The notes below the pieces were generated by a model that worked only from the letters and a program-made list of their open reading frames with translations, had not been told where the DNA came from and did no database searches. The position numbers and the translations under genes are program-made. DNA of 51,395 nucleotides from Actinomycetota bacterium (lineage in GTDB: Bacteria; Actinomycetota; Actinomycetes; Streptosporangiales; Streptosporangiaceae). Position 1 is the stretch's first letter. Each line of letters begins with the position of its first letter. The DNA is taken from contig DAHVAR010000071.1 in assembly GCA_027314515.1 (NCBI GenBank), positions 1-51,395 of the forward strand, written 5' to 3'. This document shows, piece after piece, positions 1-7,649 of the stretch.

Positions 1-375
1 GCCACCCATGCGGCCAGCCGGCCCGTGTCCGGCTCGCGGCCCGCGGCGGACTGGCTGAGCGCCGGCTCGCGCCGCGGTACTGGTTCGCGCCGCGGGGCCA
101 GGTGCTCCTTGAGCAGGCCAAAGTCGATGCCACCCGCATCCGGATTCCACGGCGACACGACAATGTACTTCCGTCCCGTCCGGGCCATCACCGCCGGTGG
201 CCACCGCGACGTTCATGTCAGGCCGCCGGTTCCAGAACAGCTCGACCTGCGCTATATCAGTGGTGGCGTCCAGGAACCCGTGCGCGGTCGCCGGTTCCTT
301 CGATCCGGGCTTGCACGGGAACACCGGCCAGCCCTGGCTGGCGTACCGCAGAGCGGCGTCAAGGCATCCGCTCAT
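1..375 (-). CDS. Bifunctional primase-polymerase (Prim-Pol), partial, runs off left edge
   Basis: Reading the minus strand from an ATG at 375 gives a start typical of the N-terminal Prim-Pol domain of actinomycete plasmids and integrative elements: AALRYASQGWPVFPCKPGSK (residues 7-26), then AHGFLDATTD and NVAVATG around residue 60. Such proteins initiate or prime replication of the excised element. The ATG shares one base with the stop of the upstream gene (TGATG), so it is the next gene of the transfer operon. After about residue 62 this frame loses family resemblance, while a second frame opening with ATG at 188 gives protein-like sequence (GRKYIVVSPWNPDAGG). Both stay open to the window edge. 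A frameshift, a fusion or two overlapping genes are all possible. The Prim-Pol call for the first 60 residues is firm; the rest is not. Confidence 0.55.
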   Translation of the reverse strand, partial: MSGCLDAALRYASQGWPVFPCKPGSKEPATAHGFLDATTDIAQVELFWNRRPDMNVAVATGGDGPDGTEVHCRVAVESGCGWHRLWPAQGAPGPAARTSTAARAGAQPVRRGPRAGHGPAGRMGG

Positions 376-1013
376 CAGCGGCCACCGCCCGCAGTATGCG
401 ACCGCGCAGGTGCGCGAGGGCTGGCGGCAGCAGAGCCCGTTCCCGTAGTAATGGGGCGCGTCACTATCGGAGAGCGGCGCGCCTGTCCTTGCGGGTGATC
501 ACAGCGGGCCGTCTCGGCCCGCATCAGCTCGGCTGAAGCCGGGAGGATGCGCAGGCTGAATTCGGCCTGGTCGGCAAGGGTGCGGGCGGAGCGCGACGGG
601 CGCAGGTAGAGGACGCTGTGCAGTTCGCTGGCGAAGTCCAGGACGAACAAGCACAGGTCGTGCTCCCGCCAGCAGGCCGCGAGCATCCGGGCCATGTGGC
701 CGTAGGAACGGGCATACACCTGATCGACCCAGGCTGCCAGCCGCTCGATAGCCTCCTGGCGTTCTTCCCTGGGCAGCATCCACCACCGGGGCGCCGGGAT
801 CGGGGTGTAACTGGCCGCATCCGGCTGCTCGTCGCGGCGCCGCTCGAGCGCCTGCAGCCGGGTGTCGAGGTCGCCGACCTGGCCGCCCAGGCGTGCGAGC
901 AGTTCGCCGTGGTCGGCGAGCGCCAGCATCGCCGCCGCGACCGGGTCGGCAACCAGCGGGTCAGCCACCAGAGGGCCGGCCGCCGATACAGCGTCGCTTT
1001 CATGCACTGTCAT
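375..1013 (-). CDS. Unknown small protein of the transfer operon
   Basis: This 212-residue reading frame starts at ATG 1013, inside the end of the coupling-protein gene (14-base overlap), and ends in a TGATG junction with the primase gene. That tight packing is what marks it as real. The N-terminal 60 residues are Ala/Val-rich and predicted helical (LADHGELLARLGGQVGDLDT, possible short coiled coil). The middle holds a Trp/Arg-rich segment (APRWWMLPREERQEAIERLA, near residues 73-92) followed by helical sequence with Cys and His. I do not recognise a characterised domain. Small proteins with this kind of WW-x-L-P-R-E-E-R segment sit between coupling-protein and primase genes on actinomycete elements in my recollection, so a role in transfer or replication is an inference from position only. 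Confidence 0.7.
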   Translation of the reverse strand: MTVHESDAVSAAGPLVADPLVADPVAAAMLALADHGELLARLGGQVGDLDTRLQALERRRDEQPDAASYTPIPAPRWWMLPREERQEAIERLAAWVDQVYARSYGHMARMLAACWREHDLCLFVLDFASELHSVLYLRPSRSARTLADQAEFSLRILPASAELMRAETARCDHPQGQARRSPIVTRPITTGTGSAAASPRAPARSHTAGGGR

Positions 1014-2814
1014 CACCGTCCGGGGAGAACGGGTACTGGCGGCGGGCCGGTGCGCTGCCGTTCCCCGGCAGGTCGGGTTCCTCGCCTGGCCAGGAAGGGA
1101 CGAGGGTAAGAACGGGCCGGGGCGGCTGCGGAGGCGCAAGCGGTAACGGGGCCGGCACCGGGGCGGTCGCCCGGCCGATGCGGACCAGGCGCCGGTACTC
1201 CCGGTGCCGCCAGCCCCTGGCGAGCTTGGCGACCACCGGCGGGCAGGCGCCGCGGATGACCACCATGAACTGGGCTGGCAGCTGGCGCAGCATCGCCACC
1301 GTCATGACGTCCTGCCAGGTGCGCCGCTTGTCCCTCCCGCGCTCCCGGTAGCAGACCTGGCCACACAGGCTGGACAGCTGGCGCAGCAGCTCGTCGTCGG
1401 AGATGCCCGGCGTGACGATCTTGCAGCCGCACGTGTCCAGGACGGTCTGGGCGCCGTGCTCACCCCAGCGAGACTTCAGCTGCGCCAGGCCGTGGAAACC
1501 GAGGCACAGCTGCACGCCCTGACCGCCGGCGTCCGCGGCCCACGCCGGGACGGGAACGGGGCAGATCTGGGTGACCTCGTCCAGGCAGAGCAACAGTGGG
1601 GGGTCGAGCCTTTGGCCCGGTGTCCGTGCGCCGAGCTGGGTGGCACGGTACTCGATCTCGGTGGCGACCGCGGCGAACAATGGCGCCAGCGTGCACTCCT
1701 CCCCCGTGCCCTTCGCCATCATGTAAAGAGTGCCGTGCGAGGTCAGGAACTCATCGATGCCGAACTGGCCGCCCGGCGGCGGCAGCGTCGCGGCGGCTAG
1801 CTGCGGGTCCTGCAGGAACGACAGCGCCCGCGAGATCACCATCCGCACCGTGCCAGCGGTCTTGTCCGCGGGCCCGATCAGCTCACCCAGCTGGGCGGCC
1901 ATCTCGGTGTGGCCGCAGGAGGCCAGGATGTCGATCGCCTCGGCGACCATCGGCGTTCCCGCCCATGCACTGACGTGCCGCATGTCCCGGCTGGTCGCGG
2001 CCGCCGCGGTGAACATGCCGGTGATCGAGTCGGCCGCCTTCCCGGCGAAGAACGCGCCGTCCTCCGCCCCCGCCATGGAGACGGCCGCCGCGAAGGCCTC
2101 CGCCCGCCGGCGGGCCGTTGCCGGGTGGGCGCAGCCGTCCAGCGGCGACCACATCACGTTTGATGGGATGCCGCCGATGCCCTGGGGGTTGAACACCCAG
2201 ACCGGGCCGCGTTTCGCCCGCACGCCGGAGGTCAGCGCGAAGATGTCGGGCTTGGACGACGTCGACACCACCGGGCCGGGTGACTCCATGATCAGCCAGG
2301 ACAACAGCGCTGACTTCCACGACCGCGGCGGGCCGATCACGGCCAGGTGCTCCTGCACCGTGATCCGGATCCGGATGAAGTAGTGCGCCCAGCCCAGGAA
2401 CAGCGAGTGCTCGCGCGGATGGCAGAACCGGCGCCACGCTAACAGCGACGGCCGGGTGCGCTTGCTCTCCCGCCAGGACGCGAACCGGCTCCACCGCCGC
2501 CACAGCTCGAACGCGGTCGCGTGACCAGGCCCGGGATGCAGTCGCAGGTGCACCCGCAGCGCGAGGTGCCGCACCCGGTTGCGGGGTACCTTGCGGCGCG
2601 GCCCGAACGCCCACCACAGCACGCTGCCGACCGCGAGCGCTAAGGCCAGCAGGACCAGCAGCGCGACGACGTCGATCGCCAGCGCGTGCAGGAGGTTGAT
2701 GCCATGGGACGCCGGGTGCCCTGGGGCGCGCAGCCGCCGGTGGTGGTGGTGGTGGTACCGGTGATGGCGGTCTGCGACATCGGTCAGCCGGCGGGCCGCG
2801 GCCGCGGCGGTCAC
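1000..2814 (-). CDS. TraD/TraG-like type IV coupling protein (conjugation ATPase)
   Basis: The 604-residue product resembles VirD4/TraD/TraG coupling ATPases, which bring relaxase-bound DNA to the transfer channel at the inner membrane. The N-terminus carries a His-rich run (residues 17-25), then one hydrophobic helix (about 41-69). The P-loop is at 161-168 and reads GPPRSWKS, with Trp where the canonical Gly stands. Walker B is at 407-413 (LLLCLDE). The segment ISDDELLRQLSSLCG downstream fits the coupling-protein core. The C-terminal 60 residues are Pro-rich and probably disordered. The GTG start at 2814 overlaps the upstream stop by four bases (GTGA), indicating translational coupling. The closest role is a coupling ATPase partner of the MobF relaxase at 10619-14980. 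No other type IV secretion genes are visible. Confidence 0.85.
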   Translation of the reverse strand: MTAAAAARRLTDVADRHHRYHHHHHRRLRAPGHPASHGINLLHALAIDVVALLVLLALALAVGSVLWWAFGPRRKVPRNRVRHLALRVHLRLHPGPGHATAFELWRRWSRFASWRESKRTRPSLLAWRRFCHPREHSLFLGWAHYFIRIRITVQEHLAVIGPPRSWKSALLSWLIMESPGPVVSTSSKPDIFALTSGVRAKRGPVWVFNPQGIGGIPSNVMWSPLDGCAHPATARRRAEAFAAAVSMAGAEDGAFFAGKAADSITGMFTAAAATSRDMRHVSAWAGTPMVAEAIDILASCGHTEMAAQLGELIGPADKTAGTVRMVISRALSFLQDPQLAAATLPPPGGQFGIDEFLTSHGTLYMMAKGTGEECTLAPLFAAVATEIEYRATQLGARTPGQRLDPPLLLCLDEVTQICPVPVPAWAADAGGQGVQLCLGFHGLAQLKSRWGEHGAQTVLDTCGCKIVTPGISDDELLRQLSSLCGQVCYRERGRDKRRTWQDVMTVAMLRQLPAQFMVVIRGACPPVVAKLARGWRHREYRRLVRIGRATAPVPAPLPLAPPQPPRPVLTLVPSWPGEEPDLPGNGSAPARRQYPFSPDGDDSA

Positions 2815-3854
2815 CGGGCACCATCCTGGGCTGCCAGCACGGCCGCGCGCAGCGCGGCCCGCGCGGACCCGGCGTTGAGCCGCACCTTCGGCGCCAGCTC
2901 CGCGCTGACCCGGTACACGCTGGCCAGGTCGAACTCGCTCAGCGGACCGTAGGTCTCCCGCGCCAGGGCCAGGAAACGCGCGGTCTTCGTACCTTTATTT
3001 CCAGGGGAACGGGCAACTCCCACTTCACCGTCGTCATCGCCCGGCTCGGTTGCGGTGACTGTCTCTGGCCGGTTGCGAGTCGCGGACAGATCGCCGTCTC
3101 CCGCTGCGTCTGCGGCGCTCCCATTGCCGCGGCGGGCGCCTGTCTGCTCGCCCGCGGCTGGTAAGGCCGGCTGCGGCAGCGGTGTCGCGTCCAGGAGCGC
3201 CTGCCGGATTCCCGCTGCCGTCCCCCGGCGGTCGACCGCGAGCCGCAGTCCGTACAGCAGCGGCCGGGTGGCCAGGTACCACGCGGATCGCTGGCCATCG
3301 TCGTCAGCGGCCTTGCCGAGCGCGGCGCGCCGGACGACCGCGATCAGCCGGTCGCTGGTCAGCGCGAATAGCACCGGCGGCATCGCGTACACCGCGACCG
3401 AGCGCGGCGAGCCAAGGTTGGCGTTGAGCACGTTCATCCCGCACGAACCCAGCGCGCAGATGACGACCAGCACGCGCTCTACTGCGGCGCGGCGGCCCAG
3501 CCTGGCCAGCGCGATGCCCAGCAAGGCGAAGATGACAGCGCCCGCGTCCAGACCCAAAGCTTCGAGCAGTGCTGGAGCCCACTGCCGTTTGGTCGCGAAA
3601 ATATAGGTGAACTGCGCGTGGAAGGACGTGATACCCATGGCCACGGCCAGCCCTGCGAGCAAGACGCACGCGCCGGCGATCAGCAGTTGGCCGGTGACAT
3701 CGGCCCGCGGCAGGTCGTACCGCTGCGCGGCCCACGTGATGGGCGCTCGGCGCTGACGCTTCGCCGCGACCGTGGATGGCTGTCCGTCCGCCCAGGCCGG
3801 GGCACCGGACGGACGGACGCTCTCGGCTGCGGGAAGCCCAAAGTCAGTTGTCAT
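2811..3854 (-). CDS. DUF2637-like multi-pass membrane protein of mobile elements
   Basis: This 347-residue protein has a hydrophilic N-terminus, then about four hydrophobic helices between residues 56 and 175 (for example LLIAGACVLLAGLAVAMG and ERVLVVICALGSCG), with a central segment LDAGAVIFALLGIALARLG. This arrangement matches DUF2637 proteins, which are encoded almost only on actinomycete plasmids and integrative elements and are thought to act in plasmid spreading or transfer. The second half is soluble, rich in Ala, Gly and Asp, and ends in a helical segment (FDLASVYRVSAELAPKVRL) that could bind DNA. It lies directly upstream of the coupling protein, overlaps it by four bases, and starts inside the preceding small gene. 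The family assignment rests on the membrane pattern and gene context. Confidence 0.7.
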   Translation of the reverse strand: MTTDFGLPAAESVRPSGAPAWADGQPSTVAAKRQRRAPITWAAQRYDLPRADVTGQLLIAGACVLLAGLAVAMGITSFHAQFTYIFATKRQWAPALLEALGLDAGAVIFALLGIALARLGRRAAVERVLVVICALGSCGMNVLNANLGSPRSVAVYAMPPVLFALTSDRLIAVVRRAALGKAADDDGQRSAWYLATRPLLYGLRLAVDRRGTAAGIRQALLDATPLPQPALPAAGEQTGARRGNGSAADAAGDGDLSATRNRPETVTATEPGDDDGEVGVARSPGNKGTKTARFLALARETYGPLSEFDLASVYRVSAELAPKVRLNAGSARAALRAAVLAAQDGAR

Positions 3855-4029
3855 CGCTCCCCTGCCGCTTCAGTTGCTCGGTCAGCTCTGCCAAAGATGG
3901 GAGGTTCTTGTCGAGCAGGTCTGTCAGCACGCGGTTCATCGGCTGCCTGCGCAGCACGACCAGCAGCCGCAGCCGCCGCGCCACCGGACCGGTGATCCGG
4001 GTGCCGAGCCGAGCGCTGTATCCATCCAT
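3844..4029 (-). CDS. Small ribbon-helix-helix-like DNA-binding protein
   Basis: The reading frame continues upstream to 4056, but ATG 4029 is preferred because GGGAGT stands five bases upstream. The 61-residue product has the shape of a CopG-type ribbon-helix-helix protein: a short beta-like segment (SARLGTRITGPVARR), then a helix ending RRQPMNRVLTDLLDKNLP. Such proteins bind palindromic operators as dimers and often control mobile-element operons. It is the first gene of the minus-strand operon, its stop overlaps the start of the DUF2637-like gene, and a perfect palindrome lies 45 bases upstream. Autoregulation at that palindrome is a reasonable inference. The family call is from pattern only, as the sequence is short. 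Confidence 0.6.
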   Translation of the reverse strand: MDGYSARLGTRITGPVARRLRLLVVLRRQPMNRVLTDLLDKNLPSLAELTEQLKRQGSDDN

Positions 4030-4073
4030 CCGGGACTCCCTTGCCCTGAGCCTCACGTACCGCCCGCAGGCAG

Positions 4074-4092
4074 CGTATGTCTAGGACATACG
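4074..4092. promoter_or_regulatory. Perfect palindrome, probable operator between divergent element genes
   Basis: CGTATGTC and its exact reverse complement GACATACG flank the triplet TAG. The site lies between the minus-strand transfer operon (first start 4029) and the divergent HTH-Nudix gene. Both of those genes encode candidate DNA-binding proteins. An operator is the simplest reading; which protein binds is not shown. Confidence 0.55.
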
Positions 4093-4164
4093 TATTTGTC
4101 AAGTTGAACCATACGCCCGGTCTGACAGGCTGAGCACGAGTTCTCGTCACCGTTGCCCAGACGG

Positions 4165-4185
4165 TCGTATGCGGGGTGCGTACGA
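4165..4185. promoter_or_regulatory. Imperfect palindrome overlapping the HTH-Nudix start
   Basis: TCGTATGC (4165-4172) and GCGTACGA (4178-4185) form an inverted repeat with one mismatch around GGGGT. The half-sites share the CGTA(T/C) core of the palindrome at 4074-4092. The right half overlaps the proposed ATG at 4185, so binding here could block the gene's own expression. Confidence 0.35.
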
Positions 4186-4892
4186 TGAGACTGATGACCA
4201 GGGAAGATGCAGCCCGCAAGCGGCTCAGCGGCGCTATTGCCGCCGCGCTCGACAACCTCGAGCAACTAACCGGAGCTGAGGAGCGTTATCGCGCCGCTAG
4301 CTGGCTAGTAGACCAGTTCGCCGAGGCCATCAGCGCTGCCGGCAAGCTCCGCGCGCATGCCGTTGTCGCGCTGCGAGACCAGGAGAACCTGTCCCTGGCG
4401 CAACTCGGCGAGCGCTTGGGCCTCTCCAAGGCCCGCGCCGCCGACATCGTCCGCGACGTCACCCGGACGACTCAGAGCAAGCAGCCCGAACTCAAGCCCG
4501 TCGTCTCAGTCATCGTCACCTCGCCCGAAGGAGTCCTCGCCGTCCGCCGGCGCGACAAGAAGCCGCCGTGGACATTCCCCTCCGGCGAGCTCGAGCCCGG
4601 CGAGACCCCAGCCGACGCTGGCGTCCGCGAGACCAAGGAAGAGACCGGCCTAGACGTAGTGGCAGGCCGGATCCTCGGCCGCCGCACCCACCCCCAGACC
4701 GGCCGCCGGCTGATTTACCTCGCGGCCCGGCCCGCAAGGCACGCCGACCTGCGCGCCATCCTCATCGGCGATCCCAACGAACTCGAAAACGTCAGTTGGC
4801 TGCGCCGCTCACAGGTGGATGAACTCATGCCCGATACCTATGAACCAGTGCTCGCCTACCTGGACCGTGACCACCGGCGCAACCAGACTTAG
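4185..4892 (+). CDS. HTH-Nudix hydrolase fusion (mobile-element immunity-like)
   Basis: The 235-residue protein has an N-terminal helical region with a helix-turn-helix at about residues 69-91 (LSLAQLGERLGLSKARAADI) and a C-terminal Nudix hydrolase domain from about 104. The Nudix box starts at Gly134 and is complete: GELEPGETPADAGVRE followed by TKEETGL. Nudix enzymes cleave nucleoside-diphosphate-linked substrates. Nudix proteins are a known accessory of actinomycete integrative elements; in pSAM2 the Nudix protein Pif gives immunity against redundant transfer. A similar role here is inferred from context. Possible starts are GTG 4176, ATG 4185 and ATG 4194; 4185 is chosen because GGGG stands eight bases upstream. 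It is transcribed divergently from the transfer operon. Confidence 0.8.
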   Translation: MRLMTREDAARKRLSGAIAAALDNLEQLTGAEERYRAASWLVDQFAEAISAAGKLRAHAVVALRDQENLSLAQLGERLGLSKARAADIVRDVTRTTQSKQPELKPVVSVIVTSPEGVLAVRRRDKKPPWTFPSGELEPGETPADAGVRETKEETGLDVVAGRILGRRTHPQTGRRLIYLAARPARHADLRAILIGDPNELENVSWLRRSQVDELMPDTYEPVLAYLDRDHRRNQT

Positions 4893-4970
4893 CCGCCTTG
4901 CGGCCAGCAGCGGCCTTTGCAACCCTGCGAATGTGGCCCCAAACCACGTGGTGAGCAGCAGGCCAAAACC

Positions 4971-5075
4971 TCATGCGCCGGGCACGATGTGAAAGACCAG
5001 TGCGAGATAGGGCGGGTCAGGCTCACCATGGTACTCGGCATCCGAGGACAGGCCGTGATCATCAGTCACGTACAT
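4971..5075 (-). CDS. Possible 34-residue peptide gene
   Basis: On the minus strand an ATG at 5075 is preceded by a run of G (AGGGGGGG) seven bases upstream, a very strong ribosome binding site. The frame encodes 34 residues beginning MYVTDDHGLSSDAEY and ending LVFHIVPGA. It is acidic at the start and hydrophobic at the end. I recognise no family. It lies in the otherwise empty stretch between the Nudix gene and the methyltransferase. The ribosome binding site is the main support. Confidence 0.35.
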   Translation of the reverse strand: MYVTDDHGLSSDAEYHGEPDPPYLALVFHIVPGA

Positions 5076-5362
5076 GTTCTCACCCCCCCTGCGATCTCGT
5101 GTCAGTGCCGAGAGGTAGATGAAGCTCTGACTTACTCCCGAGCTGATGCTTTGGGAGGTGCGACAATCGACCGCTGCCAGCAACCACTCAGAGTCCTCGG
5201 GTCCAGGGAGAGATGGGCTTGACATCCTCGCATCGGTCGTGTGAGCTCTTGCTGACACGCACGGCGTCATCGTCCAGCCTGCAACGGGCCGCTCGGGCCA
5301 CGTTCGCAGTTGGTGTTGGTTGCGCGCTCGCGACAGCGCAAGGCTACGAGGGGTACGAAGCA
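5076..5362. other. Leader region of the methyltransferase cassette
   Basis: No convincing gene was found here. Frames reading through it have no family resemblance. The upstream part of the methyltransferase frame (from ATG 5213) encodes Ser/Arg/Ala-rich sequence without methyltransferase features. The promoter of the cassette is expected here, but I could not identify convincing -35 and -10 boxes. Confidence 0.4.
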
Positions 5363-6571
5363 TTGACGAATAGGTTGTCATCGGCACCAAAGGTCCTGTC
5401 TCTGTTTACGGGAGTAGGTGGACTGGACCTTGGCCTGGAGTCCGCCGGCTACGAGGTCATTGGATCCATCGAATTCAGTTCGAAGGCGAGAGATGCGCTC
5501 TACAAGAATCGCCCTGCCTGGCCGCACCTTGTCCCCCACGATGTGTGCGAGGCCGCCTCCATGCGGCCAGCATCCCTTGGCCTAGCCGAAGGAGAACTTG
5601 CACTGATCTCGGCGGGCCCGCCGTGTCAACCATTCTCCGCTGCTGCTCAGTGGGCGGCTAGCGGACGGTTGGGAATGCGCGACAATCGCGCAGAGACGAT
5701 TCACGCCATGCTAGACTTGGTTGAGTCGTTCCTTCCTCAGGCCGTGCTTATTGAGAATGTCGTCGGATTCGTCCAAGGTCCCAGCTCTGCGCTGTCTACG
5801 ATCAGAGAACGGCTAGACCGGATCAACCAAAGAGCCGGAACTATGTACACGCTGGTATTCTCAGTGGTCGACTGCGCCAGCTACGGTATTCCTCAGCACA
5901 GACGTCGGGCTCTGATCGTGATCAGCCGTGAAGGCATCAAGTTCGAAGCTCCAGAGTTCACGCACACAAGTGACCTAGTTACTGCCTGGGACGCCATTGG
6001 AAGCATCGACCCAGGCCCGGTACCACAACTCAACGGTCGATGGGCTGGGCTGTTGCCCAGTATTCCAGAAGGCGAGAACTACCAGTGGCTGACATCCCGT
6101 GGTGGGGGCGAAGAAATATTTGGCTATCGAACTCGCTACTGGTCTTTTTTGCTAAAGCTGGCGAAAGATCGCCCTTCGTGGACGATATCTGCAAGCCCAG
6201 GACCTTCGACGGGACCATTTCACTGGGACAACCGTCCGCTATCGACTGCCGAGTTGTTGCGACTCCAAAGCTTTCCGTCAGATTGGATCGTTGTTGGCTC
6301 CCATCGCGAACGCGTGCACCAGATAGGCAATGCCACTCCTCCGCTTCTCGCAGAGGTGATCGGCCGGGCGATACTTAAGCAGGTATTGAATAGGCCCGCA
6401 CAATCCGAGACTCTTTCCTTGAGCCTCGGCCGCGGTTCCGAGGAGCCGCCGCCTCCACGCCTGCCAATTCCCATATCATCTGCCTATCGGTCAATGGTCG
6501 GATCTCATGCTGCACATCCAGGTCCAGGCCTGGGACCATCCAAGGCGAAAGAGATGCTACATGAGTGCTAA
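5363..6571 (+). CDS. DNA (cytosine-5) methyltransferase
   Basis: The 402-residue product is a C5 DNA methyltransferase, which transfers methyl from S-adenosylmethionine to cytosine carbon 5 in a recognition sequence. Motifs occur in order: I (LSLFTGVGGLDLGLESAGY, from about residue 12), IV with the catalytic Cys88 (SAGPPCQPFS), VI (ENV at 131-133), VIII (QHRRR at 178-182), IX, and X (HQIGNATPPLLAEVI). The stretch between VIII and IX is the probable target-recognition region. The frame is open from ATG 5213, but its first 50 residues are not protein-like; TTG 5363 is preferred, with GAGGGG nine bases upstream. The stop overlaps the ParB-like gene by 11 bases, so the two are coupled. Base composition is lower in G+C than the flanking element genes, suggesting separate transfer. 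Target sequence is unknown. Confidence 0.9.
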   Translation: MTNRLSSAPKVLSLFTGVGGLDLGLESAGYEVIGSIEFSSKARDALYKNRPAWPHLVPHDVCEAASMRPASLGLAEGELALISAGPPCQPFSAAAQWAASGRLGMRDNRAETIHAMLDLVESFLPQAVLIENVVGFVQGPSSALSTIRERLDRINQRAGTMYTLVFSVVDCASYGIPQHRRRALIVISREGIKFEAPEFTHTSDLVTAWDAIGSIDPGPVPQLNGRWAGLLPSIPEGENYQWLTSRGGGEEIFGYRTRYWSFLLKLAKDRPSWTISASPGPSTGPFHWDNRPLSTAELLRLQSFPSDWIVVGSHRERVHQIGNATPPLLAEVIGRAILKQVLNRPAQSETLSLSLGRGSEEPPPPRLPIPISSAYRSMVGSHAAHPGPGLGPSKAKEMLHEC

Positions 6572-7649
6572 TGGCGACGTAGTGGTGGCTCCAGCTACTA
6601 ACTGGAACGTCGGTGACCTGCTTCTAGACGCTGAGAACCCTCGCTTGCCGGACGACTACCGTTCAGCGAGCCAACAAGAGTTGCTCGCCTATATGGAGAA
6701 GCAGTACGACCTCGAGGAGCTTGGCTGGTCAATGGTCGAGCACGGCTACTTTGGCGAGGAGCCGCTTCTTGTAATCCCTGCCGAAGAGCATGAGAAACGC
6801 ATTGTCGTGGAGGGCAATCGCAGGCTCGCCACTCTCAGACTGTTGACTGATCATCAGGCTCGCCAACTGGTTGGCAAGACCATCTGGTCCGAACTAGCCG
6901 ACTTGGCAGTGGAAGAGGGCCAGGATCTAACCCGTGTCCCGGTACGGAAGTATGCGAGCAGGGTCGACCTTCTCGAGTACCTCGGCTTCCGCCATGTGTC
7001 TGGCCTCATGCAATGGGAAGCCGAGGCGAAGGCCCGCTTCGTCTACCGCCTAGTCACGGAATATGGCTACAACTTCGAGCAGGTCGCTCGCACGATAGGC
7101 GGGCGCCCCGATGCCATCCGACGCCAGTACGTGGCCTGGTCGGCGGTAGTGCAAGCTCGGAACGCCGGGGTTGATGTCTCACCAGGCGTCCGACGGTTCG
7201 GCGTTCTGTACCGATCTTTCCAGAGCCCAGGCACCCGCGAGTTCCTCCATCTCCAGGGTTGGACAGATGCGACGCCTGAACTGCGCGAGCCACTCGCGGA
7301 GGATGGCACCAACCGTCTCGATGAACTGCAAAGCTTCGTGTTTGGTCCGGAGCGCGTCATAAAGGAGTCGCGGCGCCTCGACGACCTCGCCAAGGTTCTC
7401 GCCGAGCCGGTTGCGCTCGAAGTCCTCCGTCAGGAGCGAGACGTCGATGTCGCGCTTCGCGAACTCCCCAACGACCGCACAGCCGTCCTCGCAACAATGC
7501 GCACGGCCTATCGGTCACTGACAACAGTGAACGGCCAGGTATTTGAGTTTGCCGGGGATCGCGATCTGATAGCCGAGGGACAGCGAATATCGCGTGTCGT
7601 AGAACTAATCATTAAGACTCTCGGCCAGGAAGCGACGCCAACATCGTGA
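6561..7649 (+). CDS. ParB/sulfiredoxin-fold protein in a methyltransferase cassette
   Basis: The 362-residue product starts at ATG 6561, inside the end of the methyltransferase gene. Its first 100 residues match a ParB/Srx-like N-terminal domain: a strand-rich opening (VGDLLLDAENPRLPDDYRS), a helix (LAYMEKQYDLEELGWSMVE), then the nucleotide-binding-type segment VVEGNRRLATLRLL at about 82-95. In ParB this fold binds and hydrolyses CTP; in other relatives it acts as nuclease or phosphotransferase. The rest is helical without a signature I know, with a segment SRVDLLEYLGFRHVSGLMQW and a helix-turn-helix-like part (YNFEQVARTIGGRPDAIRRQ, about residues 171-190). No ParA partner is present, so plasmid partition is unlikely. 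Co-translation with a methyltransferase points to DNA modification or defence. The overlapping GTGA end couples it to the next gene. Confidence 0.75.
   Translation: MSANGDVVVAPATNWNVGDLLLDAENPRLPDDYRSASQQELLAYMEKQYDLEELGWSMVEHGYFGEEPLLVIPAEEHEKRIVVEGNRRLATLRLLTDHQARQLVGKTIWSELADLAVEEGQDLTRVPVRKYASRVDLLEYLGFRHVSGLMQWEAEAKARFVYRLVTEYGYNFEQVARTIGGRPDAIRRQYVAWSAVVQARNAGVDVSPGVRRFGVLYRSFQSPGTREFLHLQGWTDATPELREPLAEDGTNRLDELQSFVFGPERVIKESRRLDDLAKVLAEPVALEVLRQERDVDVALRELPNDRTAVLATMRTAYRSLTTVNGQVFEFAGDRDLIAEGQRISRVVELIIKTLGQEATPTS

Noticed and set aside
25-536. Three plus-strand open frames (157, 144 and 83 residues) at the left edge
   Set aside because: They are rich in Arg, Pro and Ala without family resemblance. 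The minus strand carries the Prim-Pol start and is coupled to the upstream gene.
499-1003. Minus-strand frame with ATGA overlap to the coupling protein (159 residues)
   Set aside because: The ATGA overlap is attractive, but the sequence is Ser/Arg/Trp-rich and unlike a protein. The frame from ATG 1013 is clearly better.
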